Shown here one piece after another: positions 1 to 4,434 of a stretch of DNA of 6,246 bases. Source of the stretch: Nitrospira sp. (GTDB lineage: Bacteria > Nitrospirota > Nitrospiria > Nitrospirales > Nitrospiraceae); NCBI GenBank assembly GCA_015904045.1, contig JABMDG010000010.1, positions 1 through 6,246 on the forward strand, written 5' to 3'. A program made the position numbers and the translations under genes. The notes beneath the pieces are model-generated. The model was not told where the DNA came from, did not search any database, and saw only the letters and a program-made list of their open reading frames with translations. Each line of letters begins with the position of its first letter. Position 1 is the stretch's first letter.

Positions 1-480
1 CTGATCGAAGGACTGACACATTCGTCGGCGACATGGAAAGTCATTGCAACGTCGGTTCCGCTGTCAGTCCCAAAGGGAGGGGCAGGGTATTCTGACGGGT
101 GGGCCGCCGGGCCACATGAGCCGGGATTTGAACGGGAACGGCAGGTGATTGTCGAGGCGATTCTTGGCGGCAAGGTGAAGAATGTCGTGTTTCTAGCCGG
201 CGATGTGCACTGGGTCCAGGCGAATGCGTACGATCCAAACCAAGACGGCATCGTCGATTTTCACGAGTTCGTTGCAGGTCCGTTGTCTGCGCGCCCAGGC
301 CGGCTCACGCCGGCGAGCGAGGCGCTGCACCCAACACGGTTGATCAATGAGGAGGGGTACCACAATTACGGCTTAGTCAGGCTCACTAAGGCAGGGTTTG
401 AGGTTACCGTCGTAGACGATGCGGGCCAGCCAAAATTTTCTTATCGCCTCACAGCGCAGGAGGGCCTCAATTCCCCATGA
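1..480 (+). CDS. PhoD-like metallophosphatase, C-terminal part (5' end outside window)
   Basis: The frame is open from base 1 to the TGA at 478-480, giving the last 159 residues of a larger protein. The decisive motif is GDVHW (199-213), preceded by a hydrophobic beta-strand (NVVFLAG). It matches the C-terminal Gly-Asp-x-His metal-binding motif of the PhoD-type alkaline phosphatase/phosphodiesterase family. The upstream SDGWAAG (codons 31-37) resembles the family's conserved Asp-x-Trp segment, and the final ~40 residues look like the usual C-terminal beta region ending in FSYRL. Members are secreted or periplasmic metal-dependent (Fe/Ca) phosphoesterases; the signal peptide and the first metal ligands would lie off the left edge. 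An internal GTG at 145 is not the start, because conserved sequence continues upstream of it. The gene is followed by a 73-bp gap and the repeat array, to which it has no obvious functional link. Confidence 0.82.
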   Translation: MIEGLTHSSATWKVIATSVPLSVPKGGAGYSDGWAAGPHEPGFERERQVIVEAILGGKVKNVVFLAGDVHWVQANAYDPNQDGIVDFHEFVAGPLSARPGRLTPASEALHPTRLINEEGYHNYGLVRLTKAGFEVTVVDDAGQPKFSYRLTAQEGLNSP

Positions 481-553
481 GCCTCTTGCAATTTTTGCCG
501 GGTGCCGGTTACGGTACAGCTTCTTGTTTGCCAAAGTGAAAGGGGAATCAGGT

Positions 554-1036
554 ATGCCAGGATTGTTATCTGCGGATGATATTTTCTCGAAGGTAGAAGC
601 TGCGGCTGTGGCGGCGACAGGGCCGGATGAGAAAGCGCTCCAGATCGATTATCCGTCGCTCAAGGAGAAAATCCACGCGGCGCTTGGCGACCGCAAAGTC
701 GCCTTGTGCCACATCAACAAGTTCCTGCCAGAAGGGTATGAGGATCAAGGCCGGTTCAACCTGGCGCTCCTGACCGTAGGCAACGTGGTGTTCGACATCG
801 TGATCGGTGATTCCTATTTCCGGTACGATGTCGTGTCGGTCGGCCAATTGGATAAAGTGCAACTGATCGATGCGATGTGGGACAACCGGGAAAAGCGGCG
901 GGAAGAACCATTCCTGAGCCTGCGCTTGATGCACGGCGAGGAAGCACATCTTTTGCTGGCGTTGGACGATGACGAGCGAAAGAGCCTGCTGACGTTTGCC
1001 TCGGCGGTCACGGCCGCCAGAAATCCCGAGCGATGA
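554..1036 (+). CDS. Conserved hypothetical protein P1 (160 aa), intact founder copy
   Basis: The start chosen is ATG 554, with AGGGG (541-545) eight bases upstream; a longer frame from 419 would overlap the phosphatase and has no such site. The 160-residue product has no signal peptide or membrane helix, so it is cytoplasmic. An N-terminal helix (residues 6-30) is followed by an alternating beta-rich core (about 47-106: VALCHINKF, FNLALLT, VVFDIVI, YFRYDVVSV, KVQLIDA), then FLSLRL and a C-terminal helix (about 138-156). Strands followed by one C-terminal helix recall bacterial PH-like folds, but that is a guess from pattern only; I do not recognise the family. A second, 5'-truncated copy lies at 1805-2233: of ~134 shared codons I count 18 that differ and only one that changes the residue (V75A). 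That is strong evidence that this frame is a real, constrained protein. It converges with S1, stop to stop, 32 bp apart. Confidence 0.85.
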   Translation: MPGLLSADDIFSKVEAAAVAATGPDEKALQIDYPSLKEKIHAALGDRKVALCHINKFLPEGYEDQGRFNLALLTVGNVVFDIVIGDSYFRYDVVSVGQLDKVQLIDAMWDNREKRREEPFLSLRLMHGEEAHLLLALDDDERKSLLTFASAVTAARNPER

Positions 1037-1071
1037 GCGTCTGATTTAGTGTGCGGTGAGACGCGCGCTCA
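1034..1071. terminator. Short stem pairing the stop codons of convergent P1 and S1
   Basis: TGAGCG (1034-1039) is complementary to CGCTCA (1066-1071), with a 26-base loop. The TGA of P1 pairs with the complement of the TGA of S1. The equivalent stem in unit 2 (2231-2268) is one pair longer. There is no T-tract on either strand, so intrinsic termination is uncertain; it may be a weak bidirectional terminator or only a 3'-end stabilising stem. Confidence 0.3.
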
Positions 1072-1590
1072 TTTCAGGAACAGCTTGTTCTCTCCGGGCA
1101 ACGCGAAGACCTCGTCGAGCTGCACTTTGCCCGCCACGATCTTATACGGGAAATAGATCACCACGGAATAGTTGTCCTGGTGGTCGAGCGCGGCTGCGAT
1201 CGCACGCGTTTTTTCTTTGTTCCCCGGCGGGGAAGCCTCAACGTCGGAGAACAGTCCTGTTGCCTTGTACGTGCCCTTGAGAGCTCCGGTTCGGAAGGCA
1301 AAATTCAAGGCGTCGATAATCTCCTGTGACGGAGGCGGTTCAGTGCCGCTGTATCCCGCAACCGTGACCACCTTGCCATCCATCGTCATAGCGCCGCCGT
1401 ACGGGACGAACTTGCCCTGTTTCTCCAGCAGCTGTTTGCCTATTGGAATCATGGCGAGCAGGATTGCTTCGGTTTCAGATCCGGCATCGCCGATAGGTGC
1501 CGCATGAACTGTTGCAGCGGCCAGCAATGAGAGGGCAAGAGTCGCGGCGTGTAGTCGAGCGGCCCAGTGAAATCGCGTGGTAGGCGGCAT
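1069..1590 (-). CDS. Secreted protein of unknown function S1 (173 aa)
   Basis: ATG at 1590 is preceded by GGAG seven bases upstream (TTGGAGTGACAC then ATG). Residues 1-31 form a classic Sec signal peptide: basic RFHWAARLH, hydrophobic ATLALSLLAAA, then an Ala-x-Ala-type site near VHAA. The mature part, about 142 residues, has no membrane helix and no Cys for a lipobox, so a soluble periplasmic or secreted protein is expected. Recognisable blocks are GKFVPYGGAMTMDGKV, a Pro-rich PPPSQEIIDAL helix, TYKATGLFSDVE, and the C-terminal DNYSVVIYFPYKI strand. I have no family name for it. S2 at 2266-2787 is a paralogue with about 85% identity by hand count (about 26 differences), clustered in the signal peptide and a few surface-like positions. 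It lies on the same strand as, and downstream of, the globin in each unit. Confidence 0.82.
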   Translation of the reverse strand: MPPTTRFHWAARLHAATLALSLLAAATVHAAPIGDAGSETEAILLAMIPIGKQLLEKQGKFVPYGGAMTMDGKVVTVAGYSGTEPPPSQEIIDALNFAFRTGALKGTYKATGLFSDVEASPPGNKEKTRAIAAALDHQDNYSVVIYFPYKIVAGKVQLDEVFALPGENKLFLK

Positions 1591-1632
1591 GTGTCACTCC
1601 AAGAAATATTGAGATACTCTCCCATCCTGAGT

Positions 1633-1680
1633 GGGCGTGAATTGGGTACTCTGGTCTAGTTCCGATTCAGATTCACGCCC
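1633..1680. promoter_or_regulatory. Hairpin in the spacer between G1 and S1
   Basis: A perfect 10-bp inverted repeat, GGGCGTGAAT (1633-1642) and ATTCACGCCC (1671-1680), encloses an apical GG-TCTAG-CC segment (1653-1663). It lies 43 bp upstream of the S1 start on the - strand. No T-tract follows, so it is not a standard intrinsic terminator; a protein-binding site or a 5'-leader structure fits as well. Unit 2 has a hairpin at the same place with the same TCTAG apex but different stem sequence. Confidence 0.5.
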
Positions 1681-1710
1681 GTTCTCGTAACCGAGCTGCG
1701 GCCACGTAGG

Positions 1711-1829
1711 CTAGAGTTCTCCCGCGTTTACTTGCCTGACCCGTTCCGCCGGAATGCTGAGCGCGGCCAGGAGATAGTCCTTCAATTCATTACTGTATGG
1801 CTGGATGGCCAGGGCCCGCTGCATACACA
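1711..1829 (-). pseudogene. G1: 3' remnant of a group II truncated haemoglobin gene
   Basis: Only the last 39 codons plus stop survive, equivalent to residues from about 101 of G2 (LCMQRALAV through NAGEL, then TAG at 1711-1713). Heme-binding His and the distal Trp are gone, so it cannot make a globin. The break at about 1829 joins it tail-to-tail with the truncated P2. Compared with G2 I count five silent changes (C102, R105, L107, A128, V134) and one conservative change (V109I), so it was under coding constraint until recently. The V109I base change (C to T on the + strand, position 1806) also creates the ATG that opens P2. Confidence 0.9.
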
Positions 1830-2233
1830 AGGCGCTCCAGATCGATTATCCGTCGCTCAAGGAGAAAATTCACGCGGCGCTTGGTGACCGCAAAGTTGCC
1901 TTGTGCCACATCAACAAGTTCCTGCCGGAAGGGTATGAGGATCAAGGCCGGTTCAACCTGGCGCTGCTGACCGCGGGCAACGTGGTGTTCGACATCGTGA
2001 TCGGCGATTCCTATTTCCGGTACGATGTCGTATCGGTCGGCCAATTGGATAAAGTGCAGCTCATTGATGCGATGTGGGACAACCGGGAAAAGCGGCGGGA
2101 AGAACCATTCCTGAGCCTGCGGTTGATGCACGGCGAGGAAGCACATCTCTTGCTGGCGTTGGACGATGACGAGCGAAAGAGCCTGTTGACGTTTGCTTCG
2201 GCGGTCACGGCCGCCAGAAATCCGGAACGGTGA
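1805..2233 (+). pseudogene. P2: 5'-truncated copy of P with a new chimeric start (142-codon frame)
   Basis: Residues K27 to R160 of P1 are kept (only V75A differs), but codons 1-26 and the original Shine-Dalgarno site are lost at the 1829-1831 junction. The frame stays open upstream into antisense sequence of the globin remnant and can start at ATG 1805, giving MARARCIH fused to K27. An in-frame TAG at 1775-1777 blocks further extension. No convincing ribosome site precedes 1805; the AGGAG at 1768-1772 is too far away. The missing part is only the N-terminal helix, so the beta-rich core could still fold. Whether this is a dead fragment or a rescued, shorter gene cannot be decided from sequence: constraint in the codons predates the break. 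I call it a pseudogene with an intact frame. Confidence 0.7.
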
Positions 2234-2268
2234 GCGCCCGATTTATCGTGCGGTGAGACGCGCGCTCA
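2231..2268. terminator. Short stem pairing the stop codons of convergent P2 and S2
   Basis: TGAGCGC (2231-2237) pairs with GCGCTCA (2262-2268) around a 24-base loop, linking the TGA of P2 with that of S2. It is the counterpart of 1034-1071, one base pair longer here. It lacks a T-tract, so a terminator role is tentative. Confidence 0.3.
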
Positions 2269-2787
2269 TTTCTGGAACACCTTGTTCTCTCCGGGCAATG
2301 CAAAGACCTCGTAGAGATGCACCTTTCCGGCAAAGATCTTATACGGGAAATAGATCACGACGGAGTAGTTGTCCTGGTGATCGAGTGAGGACATGATCGC
2401 ACGCGTTTTATCTTTACCTCCCGGCGGGGAAACCTCAACGTCGGAGAATAGTCCTGTTGCCTTGTACGTGCCCGCGAGAGCTCCGGTTCGGAAGGCAACA
2501 TTTAAGGCGTCGATAATCTCCTGTGACGGAGGCGGTTCGGTTCCGCTGTATCCCGCAACCGTGACCACCTTGCCATCCATAGTCATGGCGCCGCCGTACG
2601 GAGCGAACTTGCCCTGTTTCTCCAGCATCTGCTTGCCCATTGGAATCATGGCGGCCATGATTGCTTCGGTTTCAGATCCGGCATCGCCGATGGACGCCGC
2701 ATGAACTGTTGAAGCGGCCAATAGGGAGAGAGCGAGAATTATGGCGTTCAGTCGAGCGGTCCAGTGAAATCGCGTGTTAGGCAGCAT
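2266..2787 (-). CDS. Secreted protein of unknown function S2 (173 aa), paralogue of S1
   Basis: ATG at 2787 has GGAG at the same spacing as in S1. It has the same length and architecture as S1: Sec signal peptide (residues 1-31, hydrophobic core IILALSLLAAS, cleavage near VHAA), then the PYGGAMTMDGKV block, PPPSQEIIDAL, KATGLFSDVE and DNYSVVIYFPYK. Differences from S1 include K105A, V152F, D159Y and three consecutive changes in the segment after KTRAI (AAA to MSS). The central strand-turn region around VVTVAGYSGTEPPPSQ is identical, so that is the likely functional core. Both copies keep full frames and good ribosome sites, so both are probably expressed. S2 sits 118 bp downstream of G2 on the same strand and could be co-transcribed with it, or have its own promoter near the 2832-2878 hairpin. 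Confidence 0.83.
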   Translation of the reverse strand: MLPNTRFHWTARLNAIILALSLLAASTVHAASIGDAGSETEAIMAAMIPMGKQMLEKQGKFAPYGGAMTMDGKVVTVAGYSGTEPPPSQEIIDALNVAFRTGALAGTYKATGLFSDVEVSPPGGKDKTRAIMSSLDHQDNYSVVIYFPYKIFAGKVHLYEVFALPGENKVFQK

Positions 2788-2831
2788 GTGTCACTCCAGG
2801 AAATACTAGAGATTCTTCCATTCTGAAGGGC

Positions 2832-2878
2832 ATCAGACTTGTGAGTCAGGTCTAGTCCAGACTCACATTCAACCTGAT
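2832..2878. promoter_or_regulatory. Hairpin in the spacer between G2 and S2
   Basis: TGTGAGTC (2840-2847) pairs with GACTCACA (2860-2867), and ATCAG (2832-2836) with CTGAT (2874-2878). The apex is GG-TCTAGT-CC (2849-2858), as in the unit 1 hairpin. No T-tract follows on the - strand. It could be an operator, a leader structure of S2, or a processing site between G2 and S2. Confidence 0.45.
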
Positions 2879-2905
2879 CTCGTATTTGAACTGCGACCAC
2901 GAGGG

Positions 2906-3325
2906 CTAGAGTTCTCCCGCGTTCACTTGCCTGACCCGTTCTGCCGGAATGCTGAGCGCGGCCAGGAGATAGTCCTTCAATTCATTACTGTATGGCTGGA
3001 CGGCAAGGGCTCGCTGCATGCACAGCAGCCAGGCATCGCGTTCTTCGTATCCGATCGGGAACCGCTTATGCGCGCCGGGAATGCTGATCGGGCCATAGTG
3101 CTGCTGAAACAGTCTCGGCCCACCGAGCCAGCCGCAGAGGAAGTACGTCAGCTTTCTCCGCGACTCGGCAAGATCCGGCGGGTGCATCTCTCGGATGACC
3201 TTCGCTTCCGGCAACGTATCCATGTTGACGTAAAACTCCTCCACCAACTTCGCGATGCCCTCGATCCCGCCTGCCGCTTCGTAGGGAGTGATCTCGACGC
3301 GGTCTGCTTGTTCATTGCCTGCCAT
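2906..3325 (-). CDS. Group II truncated haemoglobin G2 (139 aa)
   Basis: Start ATG 3325 is preceded by AGGA five bases upstream and by a sigma70-like promoter at 3376-3405. The frame is open further (to 3673), but globin homology starts here and the promoter lies inside the extension. Group II hallmarks by comparison with the mycobacterial GlbO pattern: helix A/B with AAGG (17-20) and FY (31-32, Tyr32 = B10), His48 at CD1 in the MHP motif, WLGGP (66-70), proximal heme ligand His86 (F8) in GAHKRFPIG, and distal Trp99 (G8) in ERDAWLLCM. All ligands are present, so it should bind heme and O2/NO; members act in O2 handling, peroxidase-type reactions or NO detoxification in the cytoplasm. The length is normal for the family plus a ~25-residue C-terminal helix. 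G3 (3809-4228) is about 87% identical; G1 (1711-1829) is a remnant. Confidence 0.92.
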   Translation of the reverse strand: MAGNEQADRVEITPYEAAGGIEGIAKLVEEFYVNMDTLPEAKVIREMHPPDLAESRRKLTYFLCGWLGGPRLFQQHYGPISIPGAHKRFPIGYEERDAWLLCMQRALAVQPYSNELKDYLLAALSIPAERVRQVNAGEL

Positions 3326-3370
3326 ATGAATCCTGATGATGTGTGTAGGTAAGTCGAAAAGGTTCGTATG

Positions 3371-3407
3371 GGTTGAAGATAACCTTGCAGGGTTTTCCTT
3401 TTCAACC
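3371..3407 (-). promoter_or_regulatory. Promoter/operator block upstream of G2
   Basis: On the - strand TTGAAA (3405-3400) and TATCTT (3381-3376) are spaced by 18 bp, a fair sigma70-type pair (5/6 and 4/6 matches), predicting a leader of about 45 nt before ATG 3325. The block is framed by GGTTGAA (3371-3377) and TTCAACC (3401-3407), with an inner AACC/GGTT pair (3381-3384, 3391-3394), i.e. a nested inverted repeat covering both promoter boxes. Nearly the same 38 bases recur at 4273-4311 with one substitution, while flanking bases differ frequently. Confidence 0.5.
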
Positions 3408-3504
3408 TTTGACAACAGAGAGTCTAAGACTGCAATGAGGGGCCTTGTTGGGTAAATTAGCACCTGCCTGGGAGCATAATGCGCTGATCGTCGAATAGAG
3501 CAAG

Positions 3505-3530
3505 CCCGCAGTGTGTGCTCTGCGGGTTTC
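3505..3530. terminator. GC hairpin just after the M1 remnant stop
   Basis: CCCGCAG (3505-3511) and CTGCGGG (3520-3526) form a perfect 7-bp stem with an 8-base loop, followed by TTTCTT on the + strand. It begins five bases after the TAA of the M1 remnant read on the - strand, where only a weak CTTGCTCT tail follows. It was most likely the M terminator, upstream of the globin promoter. In unit 3 the same place keeps only a 5-bp AGCAC/GTGCT stem (4407-4423). Confidence 0.5.
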
Positions 3531-3613
3531 TTACCCCTGATGCGATGGCCCCGGCCCTCTACGCCGTTCTTCCTTCCTGTACTGGAGGTTGTCGTACACG
3601 CAGAAGGACAGAG
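3531..3613 (-). pseudogene. M1: 3' remnant of the small membrane protein gene
   Basis: The last ~26 codons of M2 (LSFCVYDNLQY through SHQG) are present in frame, ending at the same TAA (3531-3533). Homology stops at about 3613, and the rest of the gene, with all three membrane helices, is missing. In the segment I checked, changes from M2 are three silent (Arg CGA/CGG, Ser TCA/TCG, Gly GGA/GGG) and one Ala-to-Pro. This silent bias supports the M reading frame and indicates recent loss. Confidence 0.85.
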
Positions 3614-3682
3614 TCGAAGAGTCTTCATTGCAACCTCCGTATCCTCATCATGATTCGTAGCGGGTCGTCGCATGCGGGTATG
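3614..3682. other. Non-homologous filler between repeat units, with an orphan start site
   Basis: These 69 bases have no counterpart elsewhere in the window. On the - strand they hold GGAGG (3638-3634) five bases before an ATG (3628), an excellent start signal for a gene whose body is missing: after MKTLR the frame runs out of phase through the M tail and into G2. I read this as the 5' edge of some other gene captured at the deletion junction. Confidence 0.45.
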
Positions 3683-3810
3683 AGCAGGATGTTCAAATAG
3701 GTCGTCCAGCGAGGCTGCAGCAAGCGAAGAGGCGAGGCATACTTTGGGCCGTATGTTGAGCCTCTGAGCGACGCGAGAACAAAGCCGGCGGCCTGTTTCA
3801 ACATCCTGCT
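3683..3810. repeat. Long imperfect palindromic repeat element (~128 bp)
   Basis: The ends AGCAGGATGTT (3683-3693) and AACATCCTGCT (3800-3810) are perfect 11-bp inverted repeats. Pairing continues imperfectly inward (AGG-CG-C against GCCGGCGGCCT), and a second arm pair, GAGGC...CATAC with GTATG...GCCTC, closes around 3741-3750. It has no coding capacity. Its size and cruciform shape fit a REP/MITE-type dispersed palindrome; similar sequences seem familiar to me from Nitrospira genomes, but I cannot verify that here. Its last two bases are part of the G3 stop codon, and it could end the G3 transcript. Confidence 0.75.
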
Positions 3811-4228
3811 AGATTTCTCCTGCGTTCACTTGTCGTACTCGTTCCGCCGGGACACTGAGGGCGGCCAAGAGGTAGTTCTTCAGTTCGGTGCTGAACGGCT
3901 GGACGGCCAGGGCTCGCTGCATGCACAGCAGCCAGGCATCGCGCTCCTCGTATCCGATGGGGAATCGCTTGTGCGCGCCGGGAATGCTGATGGGCCCATA
4001 GTGCTGCTGAAACAGCCTGGGACCTCCCAGCCAGCCACAGAGGAAATACGTCAGCTTCCTGCGCGATTCAGTAAGATCCTCCGGATGCATGGCTCTGATA
4101 ACCTTCGCTTCCGGCAGCGTATCCATATTGACGTAAAACTCATCGACTAATTTCGTGATGCCCTCAAGCCCTCCGGCCGCCTGATAGGGGGTGATCCCCC
4201 CACTTTGTTCCTGCTCGTTGCCAGTCAT
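3809..4228 (-). CDS. Group II truncated haemoglobin G3 (139 aa)
   Basis: Start ATG 4228 has AAGGA five bases upstream; the promoter block at 4274-4310 repeats that of G2. It is the same length as G2 with about 18 substitutions (about 87% identity), mostly in the first 12 residues (A7E, D8Q, R9S, V10G, E11G) and the C-terminal helix. All functional positions are retained: Tyr32 (B10), His48 (CD1), WLGGP 66-70, proximal His86 and distal Trp99. The stretch from KLTYFLCGW to ERDAWLLCMQRAL is identical, so both globins should have the same heme pocket. The final residue differs (Ile for Leu), and the TAG stop overlaps the palindromic element, which replaces the S gene expected downstream. G3 is more divergent from G1 and G2 than those are from each other. 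It is possibly an older duplicate or the ancestral single copy. Confidence 0.92.
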   Translation of the reverse strand: MTGNEQEQSGGITPYQAAGGLEGITKLVDEFYVNMDTLPEAKVIRAMHPEDLTESRRKLTYFLCGWLGGPRLFQQHYGPISIPGAHKRFPIGYEERDAWLLCMQRALAVQPFSTELKNYLLAALSVPAERVRQVNAGEI

Positions 4229-4273
4229 TTGAGTCCTTGATGATGTGTGCAGAGAGGTCGAAAGGGTTCGATG

Positions 4274-4310
4274 GGTTGAAGATAACCTTGCAGGGTTTTT
4301 CTTTTCAACC
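4274..4310 (-). promoter_or_regulatory. Promoter/operator block upstream of G3
   Basis: TTGAAA (4308-4303), an 18-bp spacer, then TATCTT (4284-4279) on the - strand. The block is bounded by GGTTGAA (4274-4280) and TTCAACC (4304-4310), with an inner AACC/GGTT pair. Conservation against 3371-3407 is far above that of the surrounding leader, which argues for function. Confidence 0.5.
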
Positions 4311-4434
4311 TCTGACGACAGAGGGGCTAAGACTGCAGTGAGGGGCCTTAATGGATGAGCTAGCACCTACCTGAGGGGGACAATTCGCTGAGGGTCGCAT
4401 AGAGCAAGCACGCAGTGTGTGCTCAACGGGTTTC

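Larger units (their letters stand above)
632..1829. repeat. Tandem cassette repeat, copy 1 (P1-S1-G1 fragment)
   Basis: This stretch aligns with 1829-3024 at a constant offset of 1197 bp through P and S, changing to 1195 bp after a 2-bp indel in the S-G spacer. Matching landmarks: P stops 1036/2233, S stops 1069/2266, S starts 1590/2787, G stops 1711/2906. The copies abut at 1829-1831, where only one or two bases (A/AG) could be shared between the two parents, so the join looks non-homologous. Confidence 0.93.
1829..3024. repeat. Tandem cassette repeat, copy 2 (P2-S2-G2 3' part)
   Basis: Direct repeat of 632-1829. P and the globin tail are conserved mostly with silent changes, the S-G spacer has drifted much more, and the S gene is intermediate. 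Copy 2 continues past 3024 into a complete G2, whereas copy 1 ends there. Confidence 0.93.
2906..3613. repeat. Second repeat level, copy 1 (G2 + leader + M1 tail)
   Basis: Homologous with 3809-4517 (708 versus 709 bp) through the globin, its ~205-bp upstream region and the M tail. The best-conserved non-coding part is the promoter block; the stretch between it and the M stop has drifted more. Confidence 0.9.

Noticed and set aside
566..949. Long - strand open frames antisense to P1 (and 1790-2146 antisense to P2)
   Set aside because: They are mirror frames of a constrained + strand gene. The silent-position pattern supports the + frame only, and no ribosome site is present.
1172..1507. + strand open frame antisense to S1 (and 2393-2704 antisense to S2)
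   Set aside because: The S frame has a signal peptide, a good ribosome site and conserved blocks; the antisense frame has none.
2927..3352. + strand frames antisense to the globins (also 3830-4150)
   Set aside because: The opposite strand encodes a clear group II globin with all heme-pocket residues.
2906..3673. Globin G2 as a 255-residue protein with an N-terminal extension
   Set aside because: The extension is out-of-phase M tail plus leader DNA, the conserved promoter block lies inside it, and G3 has a good ribosome site at the short start. An open frame in GC-rich leader is expected by chance.
3683..3810. CRISPR array or integron attC site
   Set aside because: There is one palindromic copy only, with no repeated spacer-length units, no cas gene and no integrase in the window.
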